Source: Streptomyces sp. SID3212
Lineage (GTDB): Bacteria > Actinomycetota > Actinomycetes > Streptomycetales > Streptomycetaceae
Length of the DNA: 33,330 nt
Assembly: GCF_009865405.1 (NCBI RefSeq)
Contig: NZ_WWJY01001168.1
Location: forward strand, 1 to 33,330
Reading direction: 5' to 3'
Every line of letters begins with the position of its first letter. The first letter of the stretch is position 1. Positions 7,339 to 13,638 of the stretch are shown one piece after another. The position numbers and the translations under genes are program-made. The notes beneath the pieces were generated by a model that was not told where the DNA came from, made no database searches, and saw only the letters and a program-made list of their open reading frames with translations.

Positions 7339-8085
7339 ATGGATGAGGTCAAAGTTGTCGTCGCCCATTCCGAGCGGGCGACACTGCGCGTCGGCGACGT
7401 GTTCCTGAAAGTGGACGCCGATCAGGCGCGTATCGACGTCGAGGTCGAGGCCATGGGCCTGGTCCCCGTCCCGACGCCGGAAGTGCTCTGGCGCAAGCCG
7501 CCCGTGCTCGCGATCGCCGCCGTCCCGGGGACGGCGCTCGGCCTCCTCGGCGAGCCGTCGACCGCGTCCCGGGCGGCGTGGGCCGCGGCGGGTGCCGCCG
7601 TACGGACACTGCACGACGCGCCGTTGCCGCCCAGGCAGGGCGGGGCGGGCCGGGACCCGGACGCACTCGCGGCGGAACTGGACCGCGAGTGCGCGCGGCT
7701 CGTCACGGACGGTGTCCTGCCCGCCGACCTCGTCACCCGCAACCGGCAGGTCGCGGAGGCCGCGTTCCGGCCATGGACTCCGGCCTTCACCCACGGCGAC
7801 CTACAGATCACCCACGTCTTCACCGAGGACGACGAGGTCACGGGCATCATCGACTGGTCCGAGGCGGGCCAGGGCGACCCCCTGTACGACCTCGCCACCC
7901 TCACACTCGGACACGAGGAACGCCTCGGCGACCTCATCGCCGGCTACGGCGCCGACGTCGACCTCGACGTCATCCGCGCGTGGTGGTCGGTGCGCAGCCT
8001 GCTGGTGATTCGCTGGCTGGCCGGGCACGGCTTCGACCCGTTCGCGCCGGGGTGCGAGGTCGACGTACTGAGATCCCGGATGTGA
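7339..8085 (+). CDS. Aminoglycoside-phosphotransferase-like protein
   Basis: The protein is 248 aa with the APH/choline-kinase fold. The catalytic loop is FTHGDLQITHVF, with H152-G-D154. The metal-binding segment is GIIDWSEAGQGDPLYDLATL, with D172. The N-lobe is reduced (LRVGDVFLKVDADQARIDVE supplies the Lys/Glu region), followed by WRKPPVLAIAAVPGTAL as the hinge. The usual Asn five residues after the catalytic Asp (HGDLxxxN) is His159, an unusual change. The substrate is unknown: family members phosphorylate antibiotics, sugars, homoserine or other small alcohols, so resistance should not be assumed. It is a single gene, 99 nt after the DUF397 gene and separated by a hairpin, and it converges on the RTX gene. 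Confidence 0.85.
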   Translation: MDEVKVVVAHSERATLRVGDVFLKVDADQARIDVEVEAMGLVPVPTPEVLWRKPPVLAIAAVPGTALGLLGEPSTASRAAWAAAGAAVRTLHDAPLPPRQGGAGRDPDALAAELDRECARLVTDGVLPADLVTRNRQVAEAAFRPWTPAFTHGDLQITHVFTEDDEVTGIIDWSEAGQGDPLYDLATLTLGHEERLGDLIAGYGADVDLDVIRAWWSVRSLLVIRWLAGHGFDPFAPGCEVDVLRSRM

Positions 8086-8087
8086 GG

Positions 8088-8103
8088 CGGCGCGGGCGCG
8101 CCG
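8088..8103. terminator. Short GC hairpin between convergent genes
   Basis: CGGCGCG (8088-8094) and CGCGCCG (8097-8103) are complementary, directly after the phosphotransferase stop and 25 nt before the RTX gene stop. The hairpin is tight and short, and in this GC-rich background it could be chance. Confidence 0.3.
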
Positions 8104-8128
8104 GACGGGCCCCGGGATGGGCGGACTG

Positions 8129-8989
8129 TCAGTCCTGCCGGACGACGTTCTTCCCGGCGCCACCGGAGAGCGTGTCCTTTCCTGCCCCGCCGTACAACTT
8201 GTCGTCGCCGGTGTTCCCGTACAACACGTCAGCACCGCTGTTCCCGTACAGGACGTCGTTGCCCTTGCCGCCGTACAGCGAGTCGTTGCCGTTCCCCCCG
8301 TACAACGAATCATTGCCGTCGTCGCCGGACAGGGACTGGGCGCCCGCGGCACCGCGGATCACGTCGTTCCCTTTCCCGCCCTGGACGATGTTGTCGCCGC
8401 CACTGGCGGAGAGCGTGTCGGCGCCGTCGCCGCCCAGGATGGTCCCGTACTTGCCGACCGTGATGGTGTCGTTGCCGGCCTGACCGGAGACGTGATTGCC
8501 GTCGATGCCACTGTTGCCGGTCAGCTTGTCGTTGCCGGGGCCCAGGTCGATGCTGTTGAAGAGGAAGATCTGACCGGTGGTGTTGTTGATGCTGACGATG
8601 TCGTTGCCGTCGCCGAGGCGCATCTCCAAGGCGGCGTACGGGTCCTGGCTGTCCACACCACTGACCGTGCAGACGACCTTGGTGCGGTCCGTGCCGACGG
8701 GATGGACGCAGCCACCCCCCGCGCTGATCGGGACGACGTCGTCGATCACATAGGTGACCTCCGTACTGCCCTTGACCAGCGACTCCTTGACGGTGGGCTT
8801 GTTCGTCTGTCCGGCGGCGGCCGTGTAGGTGAGCTGCCAGCCGTACGAGTTGACCTCGGCGGTGGCGGAGGGCGCCGCGGCAACGGCGGCGGGGGCCAGG
8901 GCGGCCGGAACGGCAAGTCCCGCGCCGAGGACCAGAGTCAGCGCCGAGGCGGCACGCAGGTATCGGCGACTGATGAGATTCGAGGGCAT
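8129..8989 (-). CDS. Secreted RTX-type calcium-binding repeat protein
   Basis: The protein is 286 aa. The signal peptide covers residues about 1-38 (basic LISRRYLRAA, a hydrophobic run, then PAAVAAAP), so it is Sec-exported. Residues about 40-125 are a small unclassified domain with two Cys. From about 125 the protein is made of glycine/aspartate nonapeptides of the GGxGxDxUx type (LGDGNDIVS, GGDGADTLS, GGKGNDVIR, GGNGNDSLY and others, at least ten in series). These fold as a calcium-loaded beta-roll. RTX proteins of Gram-negative bacteria use type I export; here a Sec signal replaces that route and no T1SS genes are nearby. The start is ATG 8989 with GGAGAA 7 nt upstream. The enzyme or ligand function is unknown; it may simply be a Ca-dependent extracellular structural protein. 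Confidence 0.88.
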   Translation of the reverse strand: MPSNLISRRYLRAASALTLVLGAGLAVPAALAPAAVAAAPSATAEVNSYGWQLTYTAAAGQTNKPTVKESLVKGSTEVTYVIDDVVPISAGGGCVHPVGTDRTKVVCTVSGVDSQDPYAALEMRLGDGNDIVSINNTTGQIFLFNSIDLGPGNDKLTGNSGIDGNHVSGQAGNDTITVGKYGTILGGDGADTLSASGGDNIVQGGKGNDVIRGAAGAQSLSGDDGNDSLYGGNGNDSLYGGKGNDVLYGNSGADVLYGNTGDDKLYGGAGKDTLSGGAGKNVVRQD

Positions 8990-9141
8990 ATCGCGTTCTC
9001 CGTAAGGCAGTTGTGGTCACTTGCTCTTGCACACCACAAACATGACTTCCGGCGCGAGTAATTGGTTGCCCTCAATGGCGACTCCCCAAGGGAACCAAAT
9101 GGACAATCAACAAAGAATGGAGAATGAACAGCCCCACGCAC

Positions 9142-9184
9142 CGGCCGCCAAACACCCAGGGAAACCCGGGGCATTCGGCGGCCG
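9142..9184 (-). terminator. Stem-loop downstream of the two-domain secreted protein gene
   Basis: CGGCCGCC (9142-9149) pairs perfectly with GGCGGCCG (9177-9184). The loop contains a secondary CCC/GGG pairing. It lies 23 nt beyond the stop of the minus-strand gene at 9207. The rest of the spacer to the RTX start (8990-9141) is unusually A-rich and should carry the RTX promoter, but I see no convincing -35/-10 pair. Confidence 0.5.
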
Positions 9185-9206
9185 AGAGGCGCAAACAAAA
9201 CTTCGT

Positions 9207-10688
9207 TCAGCTGACGTTGAGCGCGGTGTCGTCCACGACGAACGACGTCTGGAGCTTGGAGCCTTCGGTGCTGGTGAACTTCAGCGTCACCGACTGGCCG
9301 GCGTAGGCGCTGAGGTCAAGGGTGCGCTGGGTGTAGCCGGTCGCCGCGTTGACGTTCGAGTACGTCGCGGGGGTGCCGAGGACGGTGCCCGAGGAGTTCA
9401 GTACCTGCACCTTGAGCGTGTCGTACGCTGTGGTGCCGGTCTCGGCGGTGTCGATGTGCAGCCAGAAGCTCAGCGAGGCGGAGCAGTTGGCCGGGATCGT
9501 CACCGACTGGGAGAGCGTCTCCGTACCCGCCGTACCCGCGCCACCGAGCCACGCCTTGTACGAACCGGAGTGGGACGCCTTCGCGGTGCTGGAGGTGATC
9601 ACGCCGGACGTGGCGCTCCACCCCGAAGTGCCGGACTCGAAGTCGGGGTTGGCGAGCAGCTGGCCCGACGTGGTGCAGGTGCCGCCGCCACCGCCACCGC
9701 CGCCACCCGTGCTGCCCGTACCGGACAGCCACGCCGTCGCGTTCAGGGCGAGCGCGGCGTTGGTGGCCGACGAGTCGTTCCAGCCGTCGTAGAGGGTGTC
9801 GCCCGAGGCGCCCGTACCGTCGTCGATCGGCGAACTGTCACCCCAGATCGCCACCCGGCCGCTGCCGAAGGTGCTGGTGACGAAGAAGGCTCCGGTGGTG
9901 CCGGTGGTGCTGGAGCCCGAGCGCCAGAGCAGGCCCTTGACGGCCGGGTTGTCGGCCGGCTTGAGGGTGAAGGTGGTGCCGTTGGCGATCAGGCTGCCGG
10001 TCACCTTGCCGAAGGAGCCGTTCAGCACCGGGTTCGAACTGTCGCTGATGGCCTTCGGGTTGCCGGAGGCGATGTTGAGCTTGTCGACCGAGAAGCCGAA
10101 CGGGTTGGTGTTGTCGACGCCGTTGCTGGTCATCAGGTCGTTGATGATCATTGGCGAGTCGTAACCGTCGTTGTTGCGGTCACTGACGTCGTGGTCGGAG
10201 ATCAGGAAGAGCCCGCCACCCGCCTGTACGAACTTCATGACGGCGGTCTTCTCGGCCGTGCTGAGCCGGATGTTGGGCTCGGGCAGGACGAAGGTGTCGA
10301 AGTTCTTGAGGTCGAGGGCGCCGGAGCCGCCGTAGGTGATGGTGTTGCCGGCCGGCAGTGTCTTGAGCGAGTAGTCACCGGTTCTCTGGAGCGCGACACC
10401 CCACGCGGACAGACCACCGGTCCAGTCGGTCTCCTTCGTGGGGGTGGAGTCCTGGCCGAGCGGGTCGGGCTGGCTGGAGCCGATGACCCAGTCGGCGTTG
10501 CCGGCCTGCTCGGCCTTCGAGTTGTCGAACAGGACACGGTGCGTGGCGGCAGCGGCGGCGGGAGCCGGGGCGGCGGCGCGGGCGGCCGGGGCAGCCGCCT
10601 GCGCGGAGTAGCCGGCGCCCGCGGTGACCAGACCGAGGGACGCCGTGGCGGCGATGAGCAGGCGGCGGGACTTCACGGATCCAAGCAT
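9207..10688 (-). CDS. Secreted two-domain protein with carbohydrate-binding-like C-terminus
   Basis: The protein is 493 aa. The signal peptide covers residues 1-31 (SVKSRR, hydrophobic core, YSAQAAA), followed by an Ala/Pro-rich tail. Residues about 48-320 form an alpha/beta domain with HRVLFDNSKAEQAGNADWVI, FDTFVLPEPNIRLST, VQAGGGLFLISDHDVSD and GRVAIWGDSSPIDDG. This resembles a glutamine-amidotransferase-like (DUF4350/ThuA-type) fold, but the catalytic Cys-His pair is not obvious. A Gly-only linker (nine Gly, about residue 331) leads to a C-terminal beta-sandwich (about 345-493) that opens LLANPDFESGTSGW and resembles carbohydrate-binding modules of streptomycete hydrolases. The start is ATG 10688 with GGAGG 7 nt upstream. 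It probably acts on, or binds, an extracellular polymer; no enzymatic activity is claimed. Confidence 0.83.
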   Translation of the reverse strand: MLGSVKSRRLLIAATASLGLVTAGAGYSAQAAAPAARAAAPAPAAAAATHRVLFDNSKAEQAGNADWVIGSSQPDPLGQDSTPTKETDWTGGLSAWGVALQRTGDYSLKTLPAGNTITYGGSGALDLKNFDTFVLPEPNIRLSTAEKTAVMKFVQAGGGLFLISDHDVSDRNNDGYDSPMIINDLMTSNGVDNTNPFGFSVDKLNIASGNPKAISDSSNPVLNGSFGKVTGSLIANGTTFTLKPADNPAVKGLLWRSGSSTTGTTGAFFVTSTFGSGRVAIWGDSSPIDDGTGASGDTLYDGWNDSSATNAALALNATAWLSGTGSTGGGGGGGGGTCTTSGQLLANPDFESGTSGWSATSGVITSSTAKASHSGSYKAWLGGAGTAGTETLSQSVTIPANCSASLSFWLHIDTAETGTTAYDTLKVQVLNSSGTVLGTPATYSNVNAATGYTQRTLDLSAYAGQSVTLKFTSTEGSKLQTSFVVDDTALNVS

Positions 10689-10951
10689 CCGTCAACCTCC
10701 GTGTGGGGGTGGAGTGATGGGACGAGAGGCGGTGCGAGGAACCACTCTGCGCGCGTAGACCCCGCCCTGGAAGACCTTTTTGCCAAAGCTCGATGAACGT
10801 TGTACGTCCCTCAGGCACCAGACCGTACGGAGAAGCCCGTACCGGACAATCCACCCCGCCCCTTGGCCTCGCTACGATCTCGGGGCGATTCCCACGACGC
10901 CGCCCAACGCTCAACTCGCGCACCTAAGAAGGCCAATATCACCTTGCACGC
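10689..10951. other. Intergenic spacer left of the IS-like element
   Basis: I see no gene. The first 20 bp hold the SD of the minus-strand secreted protein gene. The remainder (to the inverted repeat at 10952) should contain its promoter, but I find no clear -35/-10 pair. GC falls towards the IS boundary (the AAGGCCAATATCACC region near 10928). Confidence 0.4.
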
Positions 10952-10979
10952 GCTACTGAACTTGATTGGGTGATGTCGG
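10952..10979. repeat. Left terminal inverted repeat
   Basis: This is the 28-nt left arm; it matches the reverse complement of 12661-12688 with one mismatch (G versus A near the middle). The inner end reads GTGATGTCGG. Confidence 0.85.
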
Positions 10980-12085
10980 TGCCGTTCGCCTAACAGTTGG
11001 GTGTCGGCACCGGTGGCCCTGGGGTGTGAGGTACGCGCAGGGCGGCGGACTGACCGACGCCGAAAGAACTACGCGCGAACGGTTGCGGCTCCAGGCGTGG
11101 AGTGTTTCGAGAGCGGGCAGAGGAACGCGGAGGTTGCCGCTGCCCTGCGGATCAGTGTGCGGTCGGTTGAGCGGTGGCGTCGGGCCTGGCGCGAGGGTGG
11201 TGAGGCCGGGGTTTTGTCGAGGGGTCGCCGGGAAGACCTAGGCTCAACGAAGTCCAGTCGCCGGGCTGGAACGGGAGTTGGAGCGTGGTCCGCTGGCTCA
11301 CGGCTGGACGGACCAGCGGTGGACGCTGGCACGGATCAAGACGCTTGTCGGCCGGCTGTTCCACGTCTCCTACACGGTCGAGGACACCTGGCGGCTGCTG
11401 AAGCGGCACGGCTGGAGCTGGCAGCAGCCCACTCGGCGGGCGATCGAGCGCGATGACGACGCGGTCGAGGTATGGAAGAAGGAGACCTGGCCGCGGGTAA
11501 GAGCATCGCGGCGGAGCGCGGGGCCTGGATCGTCTTCGAAAACGAGGCCGGGCAGTCGATGACTCCGCCGCGCGCCAGAATCTGGGGCCGGATCGGCCAG
11601 ACCCCGGTCGTGAGGGTGAGGGGCCGCGGCTCCGGGCGGGTGTCGATGTCGGGCATGACGTGCTATAAGCCGGATGAGCGGTTCCGGCTGATCTACACGA
11701 TCCGCGAGTATCGCGGCCGCAAGGGCGAATCGAAGGGCTTCGGCTGGTGCGACTTCCGCGACCTGATCGTCCGCGCCCGCATTCAGCTTGGCGGCTTGAT
11801 CGTCCTGGTCTGGGACAACCTCCGCCTGCACCTGACGGCTGGCATGCGTGTGTTCATCGAGGCGAACGCCGAGTGGCTCACCGTGTTCCACCTGCCCACC
11901 TACGCCCCGGACCTCAACCCACAGGAGTCATCTGGCCACTGGTCAAACGCGCGATCGGCAACCTCGCCGCCGCGGACCTCACTCAGATCGCCCGGGCCGT
12001 GAAACGTTGGCTCAAGAGGATTCAGTACCGTCCAGAACTCGTCGGCGGCTGCCTCGCAACCACCGGTCTGATCCCGGAGGACTGA
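10966..12085 (+). pseudogene. IS630-family transposase, multiply frameshifted
   Basis: Fragments of one transposase lie in successive frames. LTDAERTTRERLRLQA comes first. Then FESGQRNAEVAAALRISVRS, a winged-helix DNA-binding part, runs to about 11230. ERGPLAHGWTDQRWTLARIK through WSWQQPTRRAIERDDDAVE covers 11278-11490. The DDE catalytic domain covers about 11490-11927, and the C-terminal end (WPLVKRAIGNLAAADLTQIA) runs to the stop at 12085. At least four frame changes are needed, near 11098, 11240-11270, 11490 and 11928. The first catalytic Asp is Asn (VFENEAG, codon AAC at 11541-11543). The second is intact (VWDN, GAC 11814-11816) and the Glu survives (NPQE, 11925-11927), but the frame breaks right after it. 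One break, near 11490, could reflect the programmed frameshift used by some IS630 elements; the others are decay. Confidence 0.88.
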
Positions 12086-12092
12086 CCGTGAC

Positions 12093-12670
12093 TCATTCCT
12101 CCTCCCAGTTCGCGTAGTTGCCCATCGCCACGTCATCGCACAAGGTCTCCCACAACCCGTTGTCTGCGAGTGCGGTGGCATCAAGAGCAGCGAGGAGCCG
12201 TCGAAGCTCGTCCGCCACCTCCTGGAACCTGTCCTCCTCGTCTGCCTCGTAGAAGGGGAAGCGAGCGATGATGCCCGCGACGCACCAGTGGAAGGCCCTG
12301 AGGTCCCTGTTCACATGCCAGGCGGTCGCGGACCCGATCTTGGGGATCTGCACGACGCGACGCCGAGCCGACCGAACAGGCCGCTGGACCCAAAGACGAC
12401 CAACCCGCTCTTACCGATCCCGTCCAGGAGCGTCGCCTCAGTCAGCGGTTGGTACTCATAACCGATCAGCCCTGCTGGGACGCCGACTTCCCGCAGATCG
12501 GCGGCGATCTCGGCAGGCAGCTCTGATGAGCAGCCGATACGGACTACGGCGTACTGGGGCAACGGCAACGGCGGGAAGTCTCGGATCACGCAACCATCAT
12601 CTTCGTGCTCCGGCCACACCGGGAAGGCGCGAGCTGGCCCCTGCCACCCTGCGGTGGGACCCGACATCAC
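12093..12670 (-). pseudogene. Frameshifted SUKH-like immunity gene
   Basis: Two minus-strand pieces form one protein. The N-terminal part starts at GTG/ATG 12670/12667 and includes LPQYAVVRIGCSSELPAEIA, GVPAGLIGYEYQPLTE and GKSGLVVFGSSGLFGRLGV, to about 12380. The C-terminal part (VQIPKIGSATAWHVNRDLRA, IIARFPFYEADEEDRF, ETLCDDVAMGNYANWEEE) ends at 12093. The break is near 12360-12380, where a few codons seem lost and the frame shifts. The LPAEIA...GVP pattern, a mid-protein VFGSSG and the ...VNRDL...F...C helix recall SUKH-4-type immunity proteins of Streptomyces; the family call is moderate. The start codons lie inside the right inverted repeat of the IS-like element. It sits about 1 kb beyond a toxin/immunity pair, where relic immunity genes are common. 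Confidence 0.6.
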
Positions 12671-12688
12671 TCAATCAAGTTCAGTAGC
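12661..12688. repeat. Right terminal inverted repeat
   Basis: This is the 28-nt right arm, with 27 of 28 matches to the inverted 10952-10979. It contains the GTG-ATG start codons of the minus-strand SUKH-like relic. The recombinase relic becomes recognisable immediately to its right. Confidence 0.85.
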
Positions 12689-12689
12689 A

Positions 12690-13174
12690 CGGGAGGAACT
12701 GACCACGTTGTCCACCAAGACCCGGTCCTTCGAACGCCACACCACCCTCCCAACCCGCTGCATCAAGTCGCTGAAGCACCACCACGAACAGCAGCAGCGT
12801 GACCGTCACATGGTAGGCACCGAGTGGCTGCACAACGGGCACGTGTTCACTACACCACACGGCAGGGACCATCGACCGACCAACCCCACCCGCGCCTTCA
12901 CCACGCCCCTCCGCAAGGCCAGGCACGTCACATTCGCTTCCACGATGTCCGGCATCTCATTGCCCACCCTGCCCCTCGAGCAAGGTGTCGAACTCGTCGT
13001 GCCCAAGGAACTACTCGGCCGTACCCACATCGGCGTCACCGCCACCATCTCAGCGCATGTCCGACTTCGCCTCCCGCACGCACCATCAGTACGGCCGTTG
13101 ACGGTCCTGTCAACGATGAATCGGCCCACGACGACGGTAACGACCTGGCGCAATGCGGAGCCACCGTCCACTGA
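12690..13174 (+). pseudogene. Tyrosine recombinase (integrase) C-terminal relic
   Basis: Pieces of a phage-type integrase catalytic domain alternate between two frames. TKTRSFERHTTLPTRCIKSL and GHVFTTPHGRDHRPTNPTRA (12700-12925) are followed by RHIRFHDVRH (about 12926-12955, the H-x-x-R box). LEQGVELVVPKELLGRTHIG and the HVRLRL end come next (12975-13080), and then a short acidic tail to TGA 13172-13174. The catalytic Tyr, expected in TAT-x-YAHVRLRL, is Ser (TATISAHVRLRL). The N-terminal half, including the first catalytic Arg, is missing and the homology starts at the IS border, so the IS end seems to mark the truncation. A perfect terminator hairpin follows. It suggests that an integrating element once sat here; I found no convincing att pair. 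Confidence 0.75.
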
Positions 13175-13204
13175 CCTTGCCGCCAACGAGTGCCGACACT
13201 GCAG

Positions 13205-13241
13205 ACAGGAGCCCGCCAGGCCCTGCCTGGCGGGCTCCTGT
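13205..13241. terminator. Perfect 17-bp rho-independent-type hairpin
   Basis: A 17-nt arm at 13205-13221 pairs perfectly with 13225-13241 around a CCT loop and is followed by TTC. It lies 30 nt after the integrase relic stop on the plus strand and 56 nt after the end of the minus-strand immunity gene. It can therefore serve both directions. It is one of the strongest hairpins in the window. Confidence 0.85.
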
Positions 13242-13296
13242 TTCACTCCTGCGAACACCGCTCGGGCTCTACGGCCGCCAGCTCCGGAAGGATGCC

Positions 13297-13638
13297 CTAA
13301 AGAAATGTCTCGAAGTCATCAAGCGCATCCTGCGCCCGCCCTTCAAACCCTGGCACTTCCGTCATACGTTTCACCTGCATCACTGTGCGAGGATTACAGA
13401 TTTCCCCATGAATCCGGGCTAGATGCCCGAAACAGGTGACTGCAAGGAGTTTCACTTGATCGTCGAAGTCCCCATCAAGGCAATCCAAGAGAACGCTCTC
13501 GACCCAAGCGCCGTCCGGGTCATTGAACGTCAACGACAAGAGTGCCTCCGTCGCTTGATCCACTGAACCGTTAGCAACTACGGCCAGCATTTCAGCGCGC
13601 CACTCTCGATCAGCCCGTGCAGAATCTTGTGACCTCAC
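13297..13638 (-). CDS. Predicted immunity protein for the RHS toxin
   Basis: The protein is 113 aa, cytoplasmic and all-helical in appearance, with HEAT-like helix pairs: ATEALLSLTFNDPDGAWVES, VLLDCLDGDFDDQVKLLAVT, CFGHLARIHGEI, and an acidic end AQDALDDFETFL. Similar small proteins are often found after polymorphic toxins. The start is GTG 13638. Its GTG overlaps the RHS stop (GTGA), and a long purine-rich SD (AGGAGAGGGAGG) lies just upstream inside the last RHS codons. Translational coupling therefore ensures that toxin is not made without this protein. GC content is low for the genome. The immunity role is inferred from position, overlap and type; a longer in-frame start inside the toxin frame is rejected. 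Confidence 0.8.
   Translation of the reverse strand: MRSQDSARADREWRAEMLAVVANGSVDQATEALLSLTFNDPDGAWVESVLLDCLDGDFDDQVKLLAVTCFGHLARIHGEICNPRTVMQVKRMTEVPGFEGRAQDALDDFETFL

Larger units (their letters stand above)
10952..12688. mobile_element. Decayed IS630-family element with large inverted-repeat span
   Basis: Outer inverted repeats at 10952-10979 and 12661-12688 match at 27 of 28 positions. Just inside their ends, TA dinucleotides (10954-10955 and 12685-12686) sit at both borders. IS630/Tc1-mariner elements insert at and duplicate TA, so the element proper may be 10956-12684. The left two-thirds carry a broken transposase; the right third carries a degraded gene on the opposite strand. A span of 1.7 kb is longer than a simple IS630 copy (about 1.1-1.2 kb), so the right third looks like cargo or a second insertion. 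The element is inactive through frameshifts and a catalytic-site change. Confidence 0.72.

Noticed and set aside
7339..8085. Antibiotic resistance gene
   Set aside because: The APH-like fold alone does not identify the substrate, and no antibiotic-producing or resistance neighbours are present.
8160..8620. Regular repeats as a possible CRISPR array
   Set aside because: The repeats are in-frame 27-bp coding units of the RTX protein with varied sequence and no unique spacers. No CRISPR array was seen anywhere in the window.
8117..9061. Plus-strand frame opposite the RTX gene
   Set aside because: It is the antisense of nonapeptide repeats, giving a regular but meaningless Val/Ala pattern. The minus strand has signal peptide, SD and RTX repeats.
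13205..13241. tRNA gene or att site beside the integrase relic
   Set aside because: The structure is a single perfect hairpin with a 3-nt loop, without cloverleaf or TTCGA arm. It is better explained as a terminator.
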